Counted from the first letter of the stretch, positions 30,419 to 42,085 are shown. The stretch is DNA of 64,000 nucleotides from Rhizobium sp. (GCA_019739215.1 JAHHDR010000042.1:1-64000); one strand, 5' to 3'. A program made the numbers and translations. The notes: a model not told the origin generated them from the letters alone.

Positions 30419-30461
30419 GTGCGGCTTTTCATCGGGCACGCGAACGACTATATCCAGCCCC

Positions 30462-30884
30462 ATGGCCAAGATTGACGACATACTGGACGACTTCGAATAT
30501 CTCGAGGACTGGGACGACCGCTACCGCTACGTGATCGAACTCGGCAAGGCGTTGCCCGATCTCCCCGAAAGCGACAGGACCGCCGACAACAAGGTGCGCG
30601 GCTGCGCGAGCCAGGTCTGGCTGGCCACTGAGACCGGCGACGGCAAGGATCCCGCACTGACCTTCCGTGGCGACAGCGATGCGCATATCGTCCGCGGCTT
30701 GGTGGCGATCGTGCTGGCGATCTATTCCGGCAAGCGCGCCTCCGAGGTCGCCGCCACCGACGCGCTGGAGATATTCCGCAGGATCGGCATGATCGAACAT
30801 CTTTCGGCCCAGCGGGCCAACGGGCTGCGATCCATGGTGGCCCGGATTCAGGCCGAGGCCGCGGCGAGAATGGTGGCGGCCTGA
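30462..30884 (+). CDS. sufE: SufE-family Fe-S cluster assembly protein
   Basis: DDFEYLEDWDDRYRYVIELGKALPDLPES...NKVRGCASQVWL. Confidence 0.93.
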   Translation: MAKIDDILDDFEYLEDWDDRYRYVIELGKALPDLPESDRTADNKVRGCASQVWLATETGDGKDPALTFRGDSDAHIVRGLVAIVLAIYSGKRASEVAATDALEIFRRIGMIEHLSAQRANGLRSMVARIQAEAAARMVAA

Positions 30885-30964
30885 CGGCCACCAGCCTTCC
30901 GATGAATCTTTTGCTTTCTCGCAGATCCCTGTCCGAAAACCGTGGGGCACCTTCCGGAACCTGC

Positions 30965-31783
30965 TTAGACCGATAGTTCCGGCCGGTAGCCCTCCGCACC
31001 CCAGGCATGCCGGCGCCGTGCCTTTGGCGGGGCGGGCGGATCGTAATGGCGGTGGAGCTGCAGCAGCGCGGTCCTGAGCATCAGCTTTGCGGAGCGCGGC
31101 GGCCACCGGCGCTCGCGCTCGACCGTTTCAAGCCCTTTTTCGAAGCAGCAGACGTCGAGCGCCACCCCTGACAGGTCGGGCCCCATCGCCTCGACGGCGG
31201 CGCCGACCCTTCGGCGTGCCGCAATAACGGCGTCGCCGAGTTCGACCGCAGTGCCCGCGCCGGGACGGGCCTGTTCGCCGAGACGCGGCTCGTAGCTCTG
31301 CGTCACGCGCGGCTGGAGCGCGCCGTAGTGAAAATCGCGCGCCAGCCGCTCGCCCGCTGCAAGAGCCTCCGACGGTAGCCAGCGGGCGCCGCTGCGATCC
31401 TTCAATCGCGACAGGGCTGCGAGCGGCGTGGCGGTGACGTTGATATCCACCGCCTCCCGCCTGCCATCCCGATCGATCTCCACCTGCTCGACGGTCCGGT
31501 GCTGCGCCAGAAACGCCTCCTCGCGGGCAGACAGGAAGCGGCGCAGCCACGCTCGGGCCTCGCGGGTGGCATAGAGCCTGTCGCCGCGACGGATCGCCAG
31601 ACCGCGGCGGAGTGCTGTGGCGATCGCATCCGCTGCAATGGAGAGTTCGGCGCCGTCGGGTCGCGAGACACTGGCCGCGGCGCCCTCCCCGGCGAGCAGG
31701 CAGCCGGCGTTTCCGAGGAAGCGGAGCAGTCGCGCCACCCTGCCCTCGGCCTTGTTCGTCTCGACCTTGCCCCCCTCAGCCAT
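30965..31783 (-). CDS. DUF6456-like / helix-turn-helix protein
   Basis: VNVTATPLAALSRLKDRSGARWLPSEALAAGERLARDFHYGALQPRVTQSYEPRL. Confidence 0.7.
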   Translation of the reverse strand: MAEGGKVETNKAEGRVARLLRFLGNAGCLLAGEGAAASVSRPDGAELSIAADAIATALRRGLAIRRGDRLYATREARAWLRRFLSAREEAFLAQHRTVEQVEIDRDGRREAVDINVTATPLAALSRLKDRSGARWLPSEALAAGERLARDFHYGALQPRVTQSYEPRLGEQARPGAGTAVELGDAVIAARRRVGAAVEAMGPDLSGVALDVCCFEKGLETVERERRWPPRSAKLMLRTALLQLHRHYDPPAPPKARRRHAWGAEGYRPELSV

Positions 31784-32303
31784 TGGCGCGACGTCCCGCC
31801 AGCACGGCCTTGACCACGCGCTCGACAGCGCCGACGAGGTCGTCGAAAGACCGGTCGTCGCGCCGATCCTCGACGCGCGCGCAGGCATGACCGACCGTGG
31901 TCCGATCACGCCCGAAGCCGAGGGCGACATCGCTCATGCTCAATTGCAGGGCGACATGGCAGACATACATGGCGATCTGCTGGACATGCGCCACGGCAAA
32001 GCGGCGATCGCGCTCGGCGGTCGCCCGCGGGCCGGTCAGCGCCAGCATCTCGCCGGCAACCATGCGCACCGCATTGCAGGCGGACCGAAGGCCGAGCGAC
32101 CGACGCCGGCCGGGAAGCGCGACCTTACGCACCAGCGTGGGCTCGCCGAACCGCGCCGTGAAGGAGACCTCGCCGGCCACCGGCAGCCCGGATGGCTGCT
32201 GGCAGCGCCGCCGCAGGCGCTCGCGAACAGCATCGGGGACGTCAATGGCCAATCCTTCAAAGGGATCGTCATCCAGGGGACTGGAGGCAAAGGGATGGGT
32301 CAA
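31776..32303 (-). CDS. DnaA domain IV-like helix-turn-helix protein
   Basis: HVQQIAMYVCHVALQLSMSDVALGFGRDRTTVGHACARVEDRRDD. Confidence 0.8.
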   Translation of the reverse strand: MTHPFASSPLDDDPFEGLAIDVPDAVRERLRRRCQQPSGLPVAGEVSFTARFGEPTLVRKVALPGRRRSLGLRSACNAVRMVAGEMLALTGPRATAERDRRFAVAHVQQIAMYVCHVALQLSMSDVALGFGRDRTTVGHACARVEDRRDDRSFDDLVGAVERVVKAVLAGRRANG

Positions 32304-32504
32304 CGGCTCGCTCCTTATGACTAGAGAATATATTCCTATATGCCACAGAGCCGGAGCGAGTAAAAGACCCTATCTTACGTATTTTGGTTGAATGTCGCGA
32401 GCACGATCTAGGAATTATTTCTTTTGCGCCAGCAGGACGGCACACCTCTGACGTGCGGGTCGCGCAATCGCGGCGGGATCGGCGCGGACTCGGGGGAAAT
32501 GCGG

Positions 32505-33413
32505 TCAGGCCCGACCCAGGTCGATTTCCAGAATTTCGGGCCATGCGCCGAACCTGACCGGCAGGCCGGTGCATCCGAGACCCTTCGACACGATCAGGTG
32601 CCGGCCATTCTCCACCATATGGCCGCCGGCATATCGCGAACCGTACCTGGACGGGACGATCGGCTTCCATCCGAAGAGATTGACCTGGCCGCCATGGGTA
32701 TGGCCCGAGAGCGTCAGGGCGACGCGGGCGGGAACCTCCGGAAAGATGTCGGGCTCGTGCGCCATCAGGATCACCGGCGCATCGTCCGTCACCTGGGTGA
32801 GCGTGCCCGCGAGGTCGTCGATGCCCCAGACGGCATCCCGTTCGGCCGCGCGCAGCGACGAATAGGCCAGTTGATCTCCGAGGCCGGCGAGCCAGAACCC
32901 GATCCCGTCCTTCTCGAACCGAACCGCCTGGTTGACATAGACGGGGATGCCGACATCCTCGAGCGCCAGTTGCGCGAACGGCTTGCCCTTGAGCTGGAAC
33001 TGTACGGAATCGTCCGACCAATAGTCATGATTGCCGAGAACGGCATGCACGCCGAGCGGCGCCGACAGGCGGGCCATCGCTCGCGACCACAGCAGCGGAT
33101 CAACCTCGTCCGTCACCAGTTTCATGCCGCTGACGAAATCGCCGAGAAGCAGGATGAGATCGGGCCGGAGCGCGTTGGCCTGGTCGCAGATCGCGGCTAT
33201 GCGGTCATGCGTCATCCAGGGCTCGCACGCGTGGAAGTCGGCGAGGACGACGATCTTGAGGCCGAGCGCAGTGGGCCAATCGGGAAGATCGGGCCGGTAG
33301 CGCGTCGTCCTCGGCTTCGCCATCGCCTCGATGCCTGTGGAGTATCCGGCCAGCGCGACGCATGCACCAATCCCCGTCCACACCAGTCTGATAAATCCGC
33401 GCCGCGTGATCAT
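32505..33413 (-). CDS. Metallophosphoesterase (YaeI-like)
   Basis: LKIVVLADFHACEPW...LILLLGDFVSG...AVLGNHDYW...LSGHTHGGQVNLFG. Confidence 0.92.
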   Translation of the reverse strand: MITRRGFIRLVWTGIGACVALAGYSTGIEAMAKPRTTRYRPDLPDWPTALGLKIVVLADFHACEPWMTHDRIAAICDQANALRPDLILLLGDFVSGMKLVTDEVDPLLWSRAMARLSAPLGVHAVLGNHDYWSDDSVQFQLKGKPFAQLALEDVGIPVYVNQAVRFEKDGIGFWLAGLGDQLAYSSLRAAERDAVWGIDDLAGTLTQVTDDAPVILMAHEPDIFPEVPARVALTLSGHTHGGQVNLFGWKPIVPSRYGSRYAGGHMVENGRHLIVSKGLGCTGLPVRFGAWPEILEIDLGRA

Positions 33414-33734
33414 GGCATTCAAACAGTCAATTGAAGACGGTGGACCGTACGGGAAAACGTCGCTGGCGTGAAGTCTCGGGCAGCTTCGAGACAGAACCGA
33501 CACTCGGTCAGGACGCCGTGTCGGGAGGCGCGACCGACGGTAGATCGGCAACACAACATGACGATGCTGGGTGCGTTGCTTCGCATGCCTTCAACAACGG
33601 GCTTCGGAGCGAAGTATAATTCTCGCGACAACTGCGTCCGGCGCGACGCTGCGGGCCTCGATCGTGTGCCGGACTGTTGAACACGCCTTCCGCTCGGTCG
33701 GCCCAAGCATCCGTCGGAGCCCCCTGAACGACGA

Positions 33735-33756
33735 AAGCGGCCACGCCGGGCCGCTT
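33735..33756 (-). terminator. Hairpin downstream of mucR
   Basis: AAGCGGCC-ACGCCG-GGCCGCTT, 25 nt past the mucR stop; weak T tract. Confidence 0.5.
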
Positions 33757-33780
33757 CCCGTTCGATCGAAGGTTGGCGGT

Positions 33781-34209
33781 TCAGGCGCGCTTCTTGCGGC
33801 CCTGGCCAAGGCCCATCTGCTTGGCGAGGCGCGAGCGCGCCTCGGCATAGGCCGGCGCCACCATGGGATAATCGGCCGGGAGTTCCCACTTTTCGCGGTA
33901 TTCCTCGGGCGTCATGCCGTAGTGGGTCATCAAGTGGCGCTTGAGCGACTTGAACTTCATGCCGTCTTCGAGGCAGATGAGATAGTCGTTGTGCACGGAC
34001 TTCTTGATCGGCACAGGCGGCTTCGGCTTTTCGACGACAGGCGCGGCGATCTCATGACCGGCAGTGCCTGAAAGGGCCGTATGCACGTCTGCGATCAGCG
34101 ACGGAAGATCCGCTGCGGGAACCACATGATTTCCAACATAGGCGGCGACGATTTCAGCCGTCAGTTCGACCAGTAGCTCCTTGTTGCCTACGGTCACCAG
34201 TTCATTCAT
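33781..34209 (-). CDS. mucR: MucR/Ros family transcriptional regulator
   Basis: [58 protein letters not shown]. Confidence 0.95.
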   Translation of the reverse strand: MNELVTVGNKELLVELTAEIVAAYVGNHVVPAADLPSLIADVHTALSGTAGHEIAAPVVEKPKPPVPIKKSVHNDYLICLEDGMKFKSLKRHLMTHYGMTPEEYREKWELPADYPMVAPAYAEARSRLAKQMGLGQGRKKRA

Positions 34210-34748
34210 TTCTTTCTCCTGAGTGATCACTGCCCTGCTGCGAGCCAAAGCCCACAGCGACCAACCGCAGAGTTACCCAAGAAAAGGCAAAACTCATCGA
34301 CGGACTACCCCTAGACCCTCGACAGCCTTCCCCGTGGCGTGTGAAATGTTGACTCAGTGAAACGACATCCAAGTCCTTCGACAAACTTTCGCGTCGGCCT
34401 AAATTTCAGCCAACTCCGCCAAAGGAACCGCCGGATATACGGTTCAAATCTGAATCACTGTCACTCTCTACTTATTCGGGAGTAGCACTTTTTGACCAAA
34501 TGTAAACAACATTTTTCCACTATCCAAAGAAAGCAAGCATGGACAGTGCAGGATGAGATCAGTGAACAAAATCACGAATACGAGATGATGGCATAGATGT
34601 GGCGACAAGAACCTTGGTCGCAACATATGCGAAATCTTGCATTGCGCGAGTTATACAATCGCTGAAATTGCAGATTTGACAGAAGCTCGCGGGCTTGCCG
34701 CAGCGAACAAGTATTGCTGGGCAATCGCCCGACATCACCTACGAAGAT

Positions 34749-35117
34749 TCAGCGCTGGGTGTCCCCTGTCATGCCGCTGTCATCCGCGCGGGACTGGGGC
34801 TCGCCGTCGCCTTCCGGCCCCGGCAGCGGCTGGCCTGCGCGCAGCGCCGCCTTGGCGAGAAGATGCGCCGACACCGGTGCGGTGAGGAAGAAGAAGGCGA
34901 TCGCCAGCAGACATTTCACCCACACGTCGACCTCGCCGGATTGCATCGCCACAGCCAGGAGCAGGATGCCCGACCCCGCCGTTCCCGCCTTGGAGGCAGC
35001 ATGCATGCGCGTGTAGAGATCGGGCAGCCGGAACAACCCCAGGGCGGCCACCAGCGTGAGCAAGGCGCCAATGAGCAGCAGCGCGGCGATGGCAATTTCG
35101 ACGACCGTGTGGATCAA
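34749..35117 (-). CDS. mnhG: Monovalent cation/H+ antiporter subunit G
   Basis: [34 protein letters not shown]. Confidence 0.92.
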   Translation of the reverse strand: MIHTVVEIAIAALLLIGALLTLVAALGLFRLPDLYTRMHAASKAGTAGSGILLLAVAMQSGEVDVWVKCLLAIAFFFLTAPVSAHLLAKAALRAGQPLPGPEGDGEPQSRADDSGMTGDTQR

Positions 35118-35395
35118 GGCTGGTCCTCCCCGCGTCCGCGAATGTAGATGTAGCGCGCGAAGGCCGCCGTGGCGAGAAAGCCCACCAGCGCCAGAGCGAG
35201 CGCGATGTCGACATAGAGCTCGAATCCGGTCTTGACCGCGATGACCGCGATGAAGCCGATGGCGGTCGACACCAACTGGTCGAGGGCGAGAACCCGATCG
35301 GCGAGCGTCGGCCCGATGATGACGCGAATGGCGGTCATCACGAGCGCCAAGGTGAGGATCGCGAGCGCGAGATGGATCGCAGCCGTCATGATCAT
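35114..35395 (-). CDS. mnhF: Monovalent cation/H+ antiporter subunit F
   Basis: [34 protein letters not shown]. Confidence 0.92.
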   Translation of the reverse strand: MIMTAAIHLALAILTLALVMTAIRVIIGPTLADRVLALDQLVSTAIGFIAVIAVKTGFELYVDIALALALVGFLATAAFARYIYIRGRGEDQP

Positions 35396-35718
35396 CCGGA
35401 GGCCTCCCTGATCAGACGTTCGAAACCGTCGCGAATGTCCCTGCACGCGGCCTCTACATCGGGGCAGTCGATCGCGTGGACGACCAGCGCCGAACGGTCC
35501 TCCGCCACGTCGACGGTCAGTGTGCCAGGAGTCAGCGTTATAAGGTTGGCGAGCAGCGTGATCTGGCGGTCGCTCCTCAGCCGAAGCGGAAAGCGGAAGG
35601 CCGCGGGGGTGAAGGTCATGCGCGGCGACATGACCAGCCAGGCGACACGCAGAACCGACACCACGAATTCGCGCAGGAAGACGACGAGGAGCTTAAGGAT
35701 CCGGTAGAGGCGAATCAT
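35392..35718 (-). CDS. mnhE: Monovalent cation/H+ antiporter subunit E
   Basis: [30 protein letters not shown]. Confidence 0.92.
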   Translation of the reverse strand: MIRLYRILKLLVVFLREFVVSVLRVAWLVMSPRMTFTPAAFRFPLRLRSDRQITLLANLITLTPGTLTVDVAEDRSALVVHAIDCPDVEAACRDIRDGFERLIREASG

Positions 35719-37265
35719 GGGCGCGGCTCCGGGAAGACCGATCTCAGATAGGCGTCCGGCTCAAGGACGGCCGAGGCCGCGGCCTTTGACAGGGCGGCGA
35801 CCGGCTCGGGCCAGAGGCCGGCGGCAGCCGATGCCAGCGTCAGCAGGACGAGAACCGCGAGCGCCGCGGATGGCAGCCTGGCATCCTGCGTCCGGGCGTC
35901 GGGCGGGGCGGGCCGCCAAAAGGCAAGCAGGAAGATGCGGCCGGCGGCGAAAGTGATCAGGAAGCCCGAGAGCAGGATCGCGGCGGCGAGCCACCATCGT
36001 TCCCCGGACAGGGCTGCGGACACCAGCATCGCCTTGGGCCAGAAGCCGGAAAATGGCGGCAGGCCGGCAACGGAGAGAAAGAGCGCCAGCACCAGCGCGG
36101 ACAGGAGCGGCGACGACGCCCACAGCCCGCCGCTGGCACCGATCTGATAGGTGCCGCTGCGCTCGGCGATGAAGCCCGCGGCGAAGTAGAGGGCCGACAT
36201 CACCACCATGGAATGAAATGCGTAGAAGATTGCCGCGGAGATGGCCTGGTTCTCGCCGATGGCCAGACCCGCCAGCATGATGCCGATGCCCGAGATCACC
36301 CAGTAGCCGAGCGCCCGGCGGATATCGCTCTGGGCAATGGCCCCGATCGCGCCGGACAGCATGGTGACGACGGCGACCGCACCGACCAGCGGCGACAGGG
36401 TCGCCATTGTCGCGGGCATCAGCATGACCAGGACCCGCAGCATGGCATAGACGCCGACCTTGGTCAGTAGCCCGGCAAACAATGCCGAAACCGTGATGCG
36501 CGGCGTGTGATAGGAGGCGGGCAGCCAGAAATTGACCGGAAAGGCGGCGGCCTTCATGGCAAAGGCCGCGAAGAACAGGGTGCCCAGCGTCATCAGCGGA
36601 AGTACGGCGCCGCCCTGTTCGACCTTCATCGCGATGTCGGCCATGTTGAGCGTGCCGAAGATGCCATAGAGATAGCCGATGGCGATCAGGAAAAGCGTGG
36701 TTCCGACCAGGTTGAGGAGCCCGTATTTCATGGCACCGTCGATCTGCTCGGACTCCCCGCCCAGCACGATGAGGCCGAAGCTGGAAATCAGCAGTACCTC
36801 GAACCAGACATAGAGGTTGAAGATGTCGCCGGTCAGGAATGCGCCGGAGACACCGGCCATCAGGAAGAGGAGGAACGGGAAGAAGCCATAGCGACGCCTC
36901 ATCGTGTCGATGTCAGGCAGGGCATAGATGGCGCCGCCCAGCGCGACCAGGCCGGCAACGAGGGCGAAGGACGCACCGAGGATGTCGACGGTAAAGGCGA
37001 TGCCGAACGGCGGCAGCCAACGGCCCATGACCATGGTCATCGGACCATGGGTGGCGACCTGAAGAAGCAGCAGCAGATCGATCACGCAGAGCAGCGCCAG
37101 GCATGCAATTGCGATGGGACCATGCAGATGGATTCGCTGGCGCATTGCGGCAAGGGCCGCCCCACCGATGAGGCAGAGCACAACGGGCAGGACGACCAGC
37201 CAGGAGGCCGGAGACGGATCGGCAACGAAAACGCCTGCCGTGTCGATCAGGGGAGACGCGGCCAT
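35715..37265 (-). CDS. mnhD: Monovalent cation/H+ antiporter subunit D
   Basis: Proton-translocating antiporter module; FNLYVWFEVLLISSFGLIVLGG, AAFPVNFWLPASYHTPRITVSALFAGLLTKVGVYAMLR. Confidence 0.94.
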   Translation of the reverse strand: MAASPLIDTAGVFVADPSPASWLVVLPVVLCLIGGAALAAMRQRIHLHGPIAIACLALLCVIDLLLLLQVATHGPMTMVMGRWLPPFGIAFTVDILGASFALVAGLVALGGAIYALPDIDTMRRRYGFFPFLLFLMAGVSGAFLTGDIFNLYVWFEVLLISSFGLIVLGGESEQIDGAMKYGLLNLVGTTLFLIAIGYLYGIFGTLNMADIAMKVEQGGAVLPLMTLGTLFFAAFAMKAAAFPVNFWLPASYHTPRITVSALFAGLLTKVGVYAMLRVLVMLMPATMATLSPLVGAVAVVTMLSGAIGAIAQSDIRRALGYWVISGIGIMLAGLAIGENQAISAAIFYAFHSMVVMSALYFAAGFIAERSGTYQIGASGGLWASSPLLSALVLALFLSVAGLPPFSGFWPKAMLVSAALSGERWWLAAAILLSGFLITFAAGRIFLLAFWRPAPPDARTQDARLPSAALAVLVLLTLASAAAGLWPEPVAALSKAAASAVLEPDAYLRSVFPEPRP

Positions 37266-37267
37266 GG

Positions 37268-37645
37268 TCAGTACTCCACCGTCGGCGGCGCGGCTTCGTC
37301 GGGCTCGGCGAAGCGCATGCCGGTGGTGTCATCGGTCTTGAGCGCCTGCCATGCGCGGTAGCCGAGCGTCATCAGGAAGGCGAAGAAGGAGAAGGAGATC
37401 ACGATGGCGGTGAGGATCAGTGCCTGCGGCAACGGATTTGCGGCATCCATCGAGAGCGTGTCGCCTGACAAGATGACGGGCGGAACCTCGCGCGTGACAC
37501 GGCCGGCGACGAAGAGCAGAAGGTTGACGGCATTTCCCAGCAGTGCCACGCCGATCAGGATGCGGACGATATGGCGCGACAGCATGAGATAGATCGCAGC
37601 GGCGAAGAACAGGCCGTCGAGCACGATCAGGGGCGTCTCGATCAT
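37268..37645 (-). CDS. mnhC: Monovalent cation/H+ antiporter subunit C
   Basis: [21 protein letters not shown]...[20 protein letters not shown]-like motif. Confidence 0.93.
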   Translation of the reverse strand: MIETPLIVLDGLFFAAAIYLMLSRHIVRILIGVALLGNAVNLLLFVAGRVTREVPPVILSGDTLSMDAANPLPQALILTAIVISFSFFAFLMTLGYRAWQALKTDDTTGMRFAEPDEAAPPTVEY

Positions 37646-38046
37646 GTATCGTCCCTTTCCTCGAGCGCCAGCAGGATCGACGAGAACGCGCCGACCACGA
37701 CGAGGTAGACCCCGATGTCGAAGCTCATGACGGTCGAGAGGTCGATGCCGAGCTTGAACCAGAGGCCCGTCATGTAGGGCACGCCGTAGAGCGCCGAGGC
37801 CAGGCCCGATGCGGCAGCCAGGATGAGACCGAACGCGGCAAGCGTGAGCGGGTGGATCCGCAGCATGCGCCGGGTCGGCTCGACGCCGAAGGCGAGCGCG
37901 TAGAGCGCCACGCCCGATGCCGCCAACAGGCCGCCGATGAACCCGCCGCCCGGCGCATTGTGGCCGCGCAGGGTGATGAACACGGAGAAGACCACCATCA
38001 GGCCAGTGATGAGGGGAGCGAGCGTGCGCAGGATCAGCGAATTCAT
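37642..38046 (-). CDS. mnhB: Monovalent cation/H+ antiporter subunit B
   Basis: [29 protein letters not shown]. Confidence 0.93.
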   Translation of the reverse strand: MNSLILRTLAPLITGLMVVFSVFITLRGHNAPGGGFIGGLLAASGVALYALAFGVEPTRRMLRIHPLTLAAFGLILAAASGLASALYGVPYMTGLWFKLGIDLSTVMSFDIGVYLVVVGAFSSILLALEERDDT

Positions 38047-40408
38047 GTGCGCTCCCTTTCGTCCGCATCGGGATCGTTGAAGGTCCGGCCGGCGGGCAAG
38101 GCCCGAAGCCGGATCAGCGCCAGGATGGCGAGGCCGGTGATCGTGACGACCCCGATCTCGCCCAGTGTATCGACGCCACGGAAATCGACGATGATGACAT
38201 TCACGACATTGGCGCCGTGAGCGACGATCTTGGAATGCTCGGCGAAGAAGCGGCTGAGTTCGCCATTGAAGGGAATTTCGACGACCCTGAAGAGGAACAG
38301 CATGAAGCCCAGCCCGCAGGCGATGGCAATGGCGCCATCCAGCAACTGCTCTCGGATGCTGCGGCGATCGTAGAGGTCGAGCCGCAGCCGCGTCATGATC
38401 AGGGCGAGGATGATGACCGAAAGCGTCTCGACCATGAACTGGGTGAAGGACAGGTCGGGCGCGCCGAACTGCAGATAGACCACGGCCACGGCAAAGCCCT
38501 GGATGCCGAGTGCGACGATGGCGGTCAGCCGCTTCCTGGCACCGAGCACGGCCACCAGCCCGATCACCGCGATCAGGATGAACGCCGCCTCGTGGATCTG
38601 AAGCGCCGGCCATGTCGGCCAGGCCGGCAGTTCGCCCCAGGCAAGAAGCGGATAAAGCAGGCTGAGCGCGATGATCGCGAACACGACGGTGAGATAGACC
38701 TCGAGCCGTCCCGGTTGCGTCAGGCGCGTGACGTGCCAAGCGCTGCGGACTAGAGCGGCGACGACCTGGTCGAAGCCGCGGTCGGGTCCCCAGCCTATGG
38801 TATCGAGGAGCCGCGATGCGGCGGCCCGGATCGGGTCGAGCCAGTAGAGAATCGCGATGCCCAGCCCGACGGTCAGCAGCGACAGCAGGAAGGGCAGCGA
38901 GATGTGCGGCACGGCCGAGATGCTGACCGCCACCGGATGGCCGGACACGGCAGAGGCCATGGGCGAGGACACGACTGCGTGCAGCATAGCCGGCGCGAGC
39001 GCCAGCGCCAGACCCAGCACCGCAAGGATCACCGGCCCGGCCATGAGCAGAACGGGACCGTCATGGGCGTGTTTCGGCGTTTTCGACGCGCGCGCCGAGG
39101 AAACACCTTGAGGGCGATGGCAAAGCCGACTGCGAACATCATCGCGTTGCCGACGAAGGCGGCGAGAAAGGTCCATTGCGGCAGGGTGACCGCGGCATAG
39201 ATCTCCTCTTTCGCCATGAAGCCGGCGAAGAAGGGGATGCCGCCCATCGAGCAGGCGGCGAGCAGCGCCGCGCCGAAAGTGAGCGGCATGGCGCGGCCGA
39301 GGCCGCCCAGACGGGTGATGTCGCGCGTGCCCGTCTCGTGATCGACGACGCCGGCGATCATGAAGAGCGCGCCCTTGAACAGGGCATGGGCGAAGAGATA
39401 GAGCACCGCCGCCTCGATGGCCTTGTCGTGGCCGATGCCGGTCAGCATCACCAGCAGGCCGAGCGAGGCGACGGTGGTATAGGCCAGCATCAGCTTGAGG
39501 TCCGTCTGTCGCAATGCCAGGAACGCCCCGACGAGCAGCGTGATACCGCCGAACAGCGGCAGCGCCGTCTGCCACAGCGCGAAGGCGCCGAAAAGCGGAT
39601 AGAGCCGCATCAGCAGGTATACGCCGGCCTTGACCATTGTGGCGGAGTGCAGGAAGGCGGACACAGGGGTCGGCGCTTCCATGGCGTTGGGCAGCCAGAA
39701 GTGGAACGGAAACTGCGCCGACTTGGTGACGGCGCCGAGGATAACCAGCACCAGTGCCGCATTGGCCAGCGGATGATTCGCTACGGCCGGCGCGGCGGCA
39801 ATGGCCGCGCTCAGGCTCTGGGTGCCGGTGATGTGGCCGATGATCAGCAGGCCGGCCAGCAGGCAGAGCCCCCCGCCGCCGGTGACGATCAGCGCCTGAT
39901 ATGCACCGCGCCGCGCCGCAGCACGTTCATGGTCGAAGCCGATCAGCAGAAAGGAGGTGATCGAGGTCAGTTCCCAGTAGACGAAGAGCATCAGGAGGCT
40001 GTCGGAGACGACGACGCCCAGCATCGCCGCCGAGAACATCAGGATGAAGGCGAGGAACCGGCCCAGGCCGGGATGACCCTTCAGGTAGCCTCCGGAATAG
40101 AGCACGATCAGAGTGCCGATCCCCGAAATCAGCAGCGCGAAGGTCAGCGACAGTCCGTCGAGCTTCCAGGCGAAATCGACGCCGAGCGTGGGGCTCCAGG
40201 AGAAGCCGCCGGTGGCAACAGCGCCCGCCGCGACCGTCTCGACATGACCGGCAAAGACGAGGAACGGCACCAGCAGGAACAGCGCAAGCGGCCAGGCTGC
40301 ACGATGCCCGAACCGCCGCGTCAGAAGCGGCGCGATCGCCGCCCCCGCAAGCGGAAGAAACATGGCCACTGTCGTCAAGATCGCGCCGTCGACGATCAAT
40401 AGTCCCAC
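38043..40408 (-). pseudogene. mnhA: Monovalent cation/H+ antiporter subunit A, interrupted by one frameshift near 39090-39115
   Basis: N-part 39029..40408 (…FALKVFP) and C-part ending at 38043 ([23 protein letters not shown]…) are in different frames but together form one MnhA. Confidence 0.88.
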
Positions 40409-40575
40409 CTCGCTTCGAATAAAGAACGGCAGAGATAGGGGTCTTGGGCGCGCCTGACCACCCCAAAAATCGTGTTATCCCGCAGATTTGACAGGTTGGG
40501 AGCGATCCGGGCGGTGCGCCAGGGCCATCAGCGGCGCAACCGCGGCAAATTGCGGCAGCAGAACGGCTGGGAGCC

Positions 40576-41238
40576 TCATGCCTGCAAGCGGACCACGCAG
40601 TTCAGGACCGCGGCATAATGGACGCCGGCGGCGGTGACGACAAAGCCGTGCCAGATCGCATTCTGGAAGCGCAGGCGTTCCCAGAGGTGGAAAACGACGC
40701 CCGCCGTGTAGATCACCCCGCCGATCACGATCAGCATGAGCGTTACCAGCGACAGCACGTCGTGGAGGCGGGAATAGAGCATGATGCCGCTCCAGCCCAT
40801 GGCGAGATAGAGCAGGATCGTCAGCCGGTCGAAGCGCCCCGGCCAGGCGCATTTGAGCAGGATGCCGAAGGCGGCGACGCACCAGAGCCCGACGAGATTG
40901 GCCAGCACAAGCGGATCGGGCAGTGCTGCGACGAGGAAGGGCGTGTAGGTCGCGGCGATGAGGATGAAGATCGCCGAATGATCGAAACGGCGCAGCACCC
41001 ATTTGAACGGCGTGCGCGGCCAGATGTTGTAGGCGAAGGAGACACCCAGCGACGTTACCAGACCGATGCCATAGATCCAGGACGCCGCCAGCGCGCCCGG
41101 CGACCCCCAGACGCTGGCATAGAAGATCAGCACGGTGACCGCGACCAGTGCGGCGACGACGCCGACGCCATGCACGATACCGTCGGCGATCAGTTCGCCC
41201 GGGTCGTAGGTCCTGACCAGCTGGTGGATCGGCTGCAT
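40576..41238 (-). CDS. trhA: PAQR/hemolysin III family membrane protein
   Basis: DGIVHGVGVVAALVAVTVL...FDHSAIFILIAATYTPF...GGVIYTAGVVFHLWERLRFQNAIWHGFV. Confidence 0.93.
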   Translation of the reverse strand: MQPIHQLVRTYDPGELIADGIVHGVGVVAALVAVTVLIFYASVWGSPGALAASWIYGIGLVTSLGVSFAYNIWPRTPFKWVLRRFDHSAIFILIAATYTPFLVAALPDPLVLANLVGLWCVAAFGILLKCAWPGRFDRLTILLYLAMGWSGIMLYSRLHDVLSLVTLMLIVIGGVIYTAGVVFHLWERLRFQNAIWHGFVVTAAGVHYAAVLNCVVRLQA

Positions 41239-41322
41239 GCCGGCGCTCCTTTGTCTGCCTTGCCGCCCACTATCGAATCATTCCGATATGACGACAATAG
41301 GACGATGGAAGCGCGCATCGCC

Positions 41323-41652
41323 TCAGGCGTTGATTTCCGCGTGGCAGGCCTGGCAGAGCGCGGCATGCGGCACGGCTTCGAGGCGGGCCTCGGCAATGTC
41401 CTCGCCACAGCGGGCGCAAGTGCCGTAGCGGCCGTGGGCGATGCGGTCGAGCGCGGCCTCGATGCCGCGCAACTCGGCGAGGCCGGCCTCGCCCATGGCT
41501 TCGAGCACCTCGTCGTCCTGGCGCTCGACGGCGCGCTCATCGCTGTCGGCGCTGACCGGTTCGTCCAGTTCATCCTCGATCCGGACGAGGCGCCCGCGGA
41601 GTTCGGCCTTGCGCGCGACCAGGCGCGCCTTCTGCTTGTCGATGTCGATCAT
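41323..41652 (-). CDS. TraR/DksA-type zinc finger regulator
   Basis: ALDRIAHGRYGTCARCGEDIAEARLEAVPHAALCQACHAE. Confidence 0.92.
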   Translation of the reverse strand: MIDIDKQKARLVARKAELRGRLVRIEDELDEPVSADSDERAVERQDDEVLEAMGEAGLAELRGIEAALDRIAHGRYGTCARCGEDIAEARLEAVPHAALCQACHAEINA

Positions 41653-41674
41653 GGCAGATGTCCCTCCGGGGCTG

Positions 41675-42085
41675 TCAGCGGTCCACCAGGACCGAGCATT
41701 TGGCGTGGCGCACCACGCGATCGGCTGTGGCGCCGATCAGGTAGTTGGTGAAATCGGGCCGGTGCGACGCGATGATGATGAGGTCGGCCTTCTCGGTCGC
41801 GGCGATCTCCATGATCTCGCGTGCAGCGGAGCCGATGCGGACGATCCGGCGGGCATTGGTCGCCATCCTTGCATCCAGTGCGGCGATCTTTTCCTCAGCA
41901 TCCTTCACCGAGAGATCGATGAAGTCCACCGGCAGGTCGACCGTTATGTAGGAGGGGGTGGTCTCGACGATGTTGACCAGCACGATCTCGCCGCCCGCGT
42001 CGAGCAGCGCCTTGGCTTTCGCGAGAATCTTCTCGCCCTTGTCGAGCTGGCCCATCTCCACGGGTACGACGATCTTCTTGTACAT
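41675..42085 (-). CDS. Universal stress protein
   Basis: MYKKIVVPVEMGQLDKGEKIL...ADLIIIASHRPDFTNYLIGATADRVVRHAKCSVLVDR. Confidence 0.93.
   Translation of the reverse strand: MYKKIVVPVEMGQLDKGEKILAKAKALLDAGGEIVLVNIVETTPSYITVDLPVDFIDLSVKDAEEKIAALDARMATNARRIVRIGSAAREIMEIAATEKADLIIIASHRPDFTNYLIGATADRVVRHAKCSVLVDR

Noticed and set aside
40576-41238. Hemolysin III toxin
   Set aside because: The protein is a PAQR/TrhA-type seven-TM membrane homeostasis protein; the hemolysin name is historical and not evidence of a toxin linked to the RTX genes.
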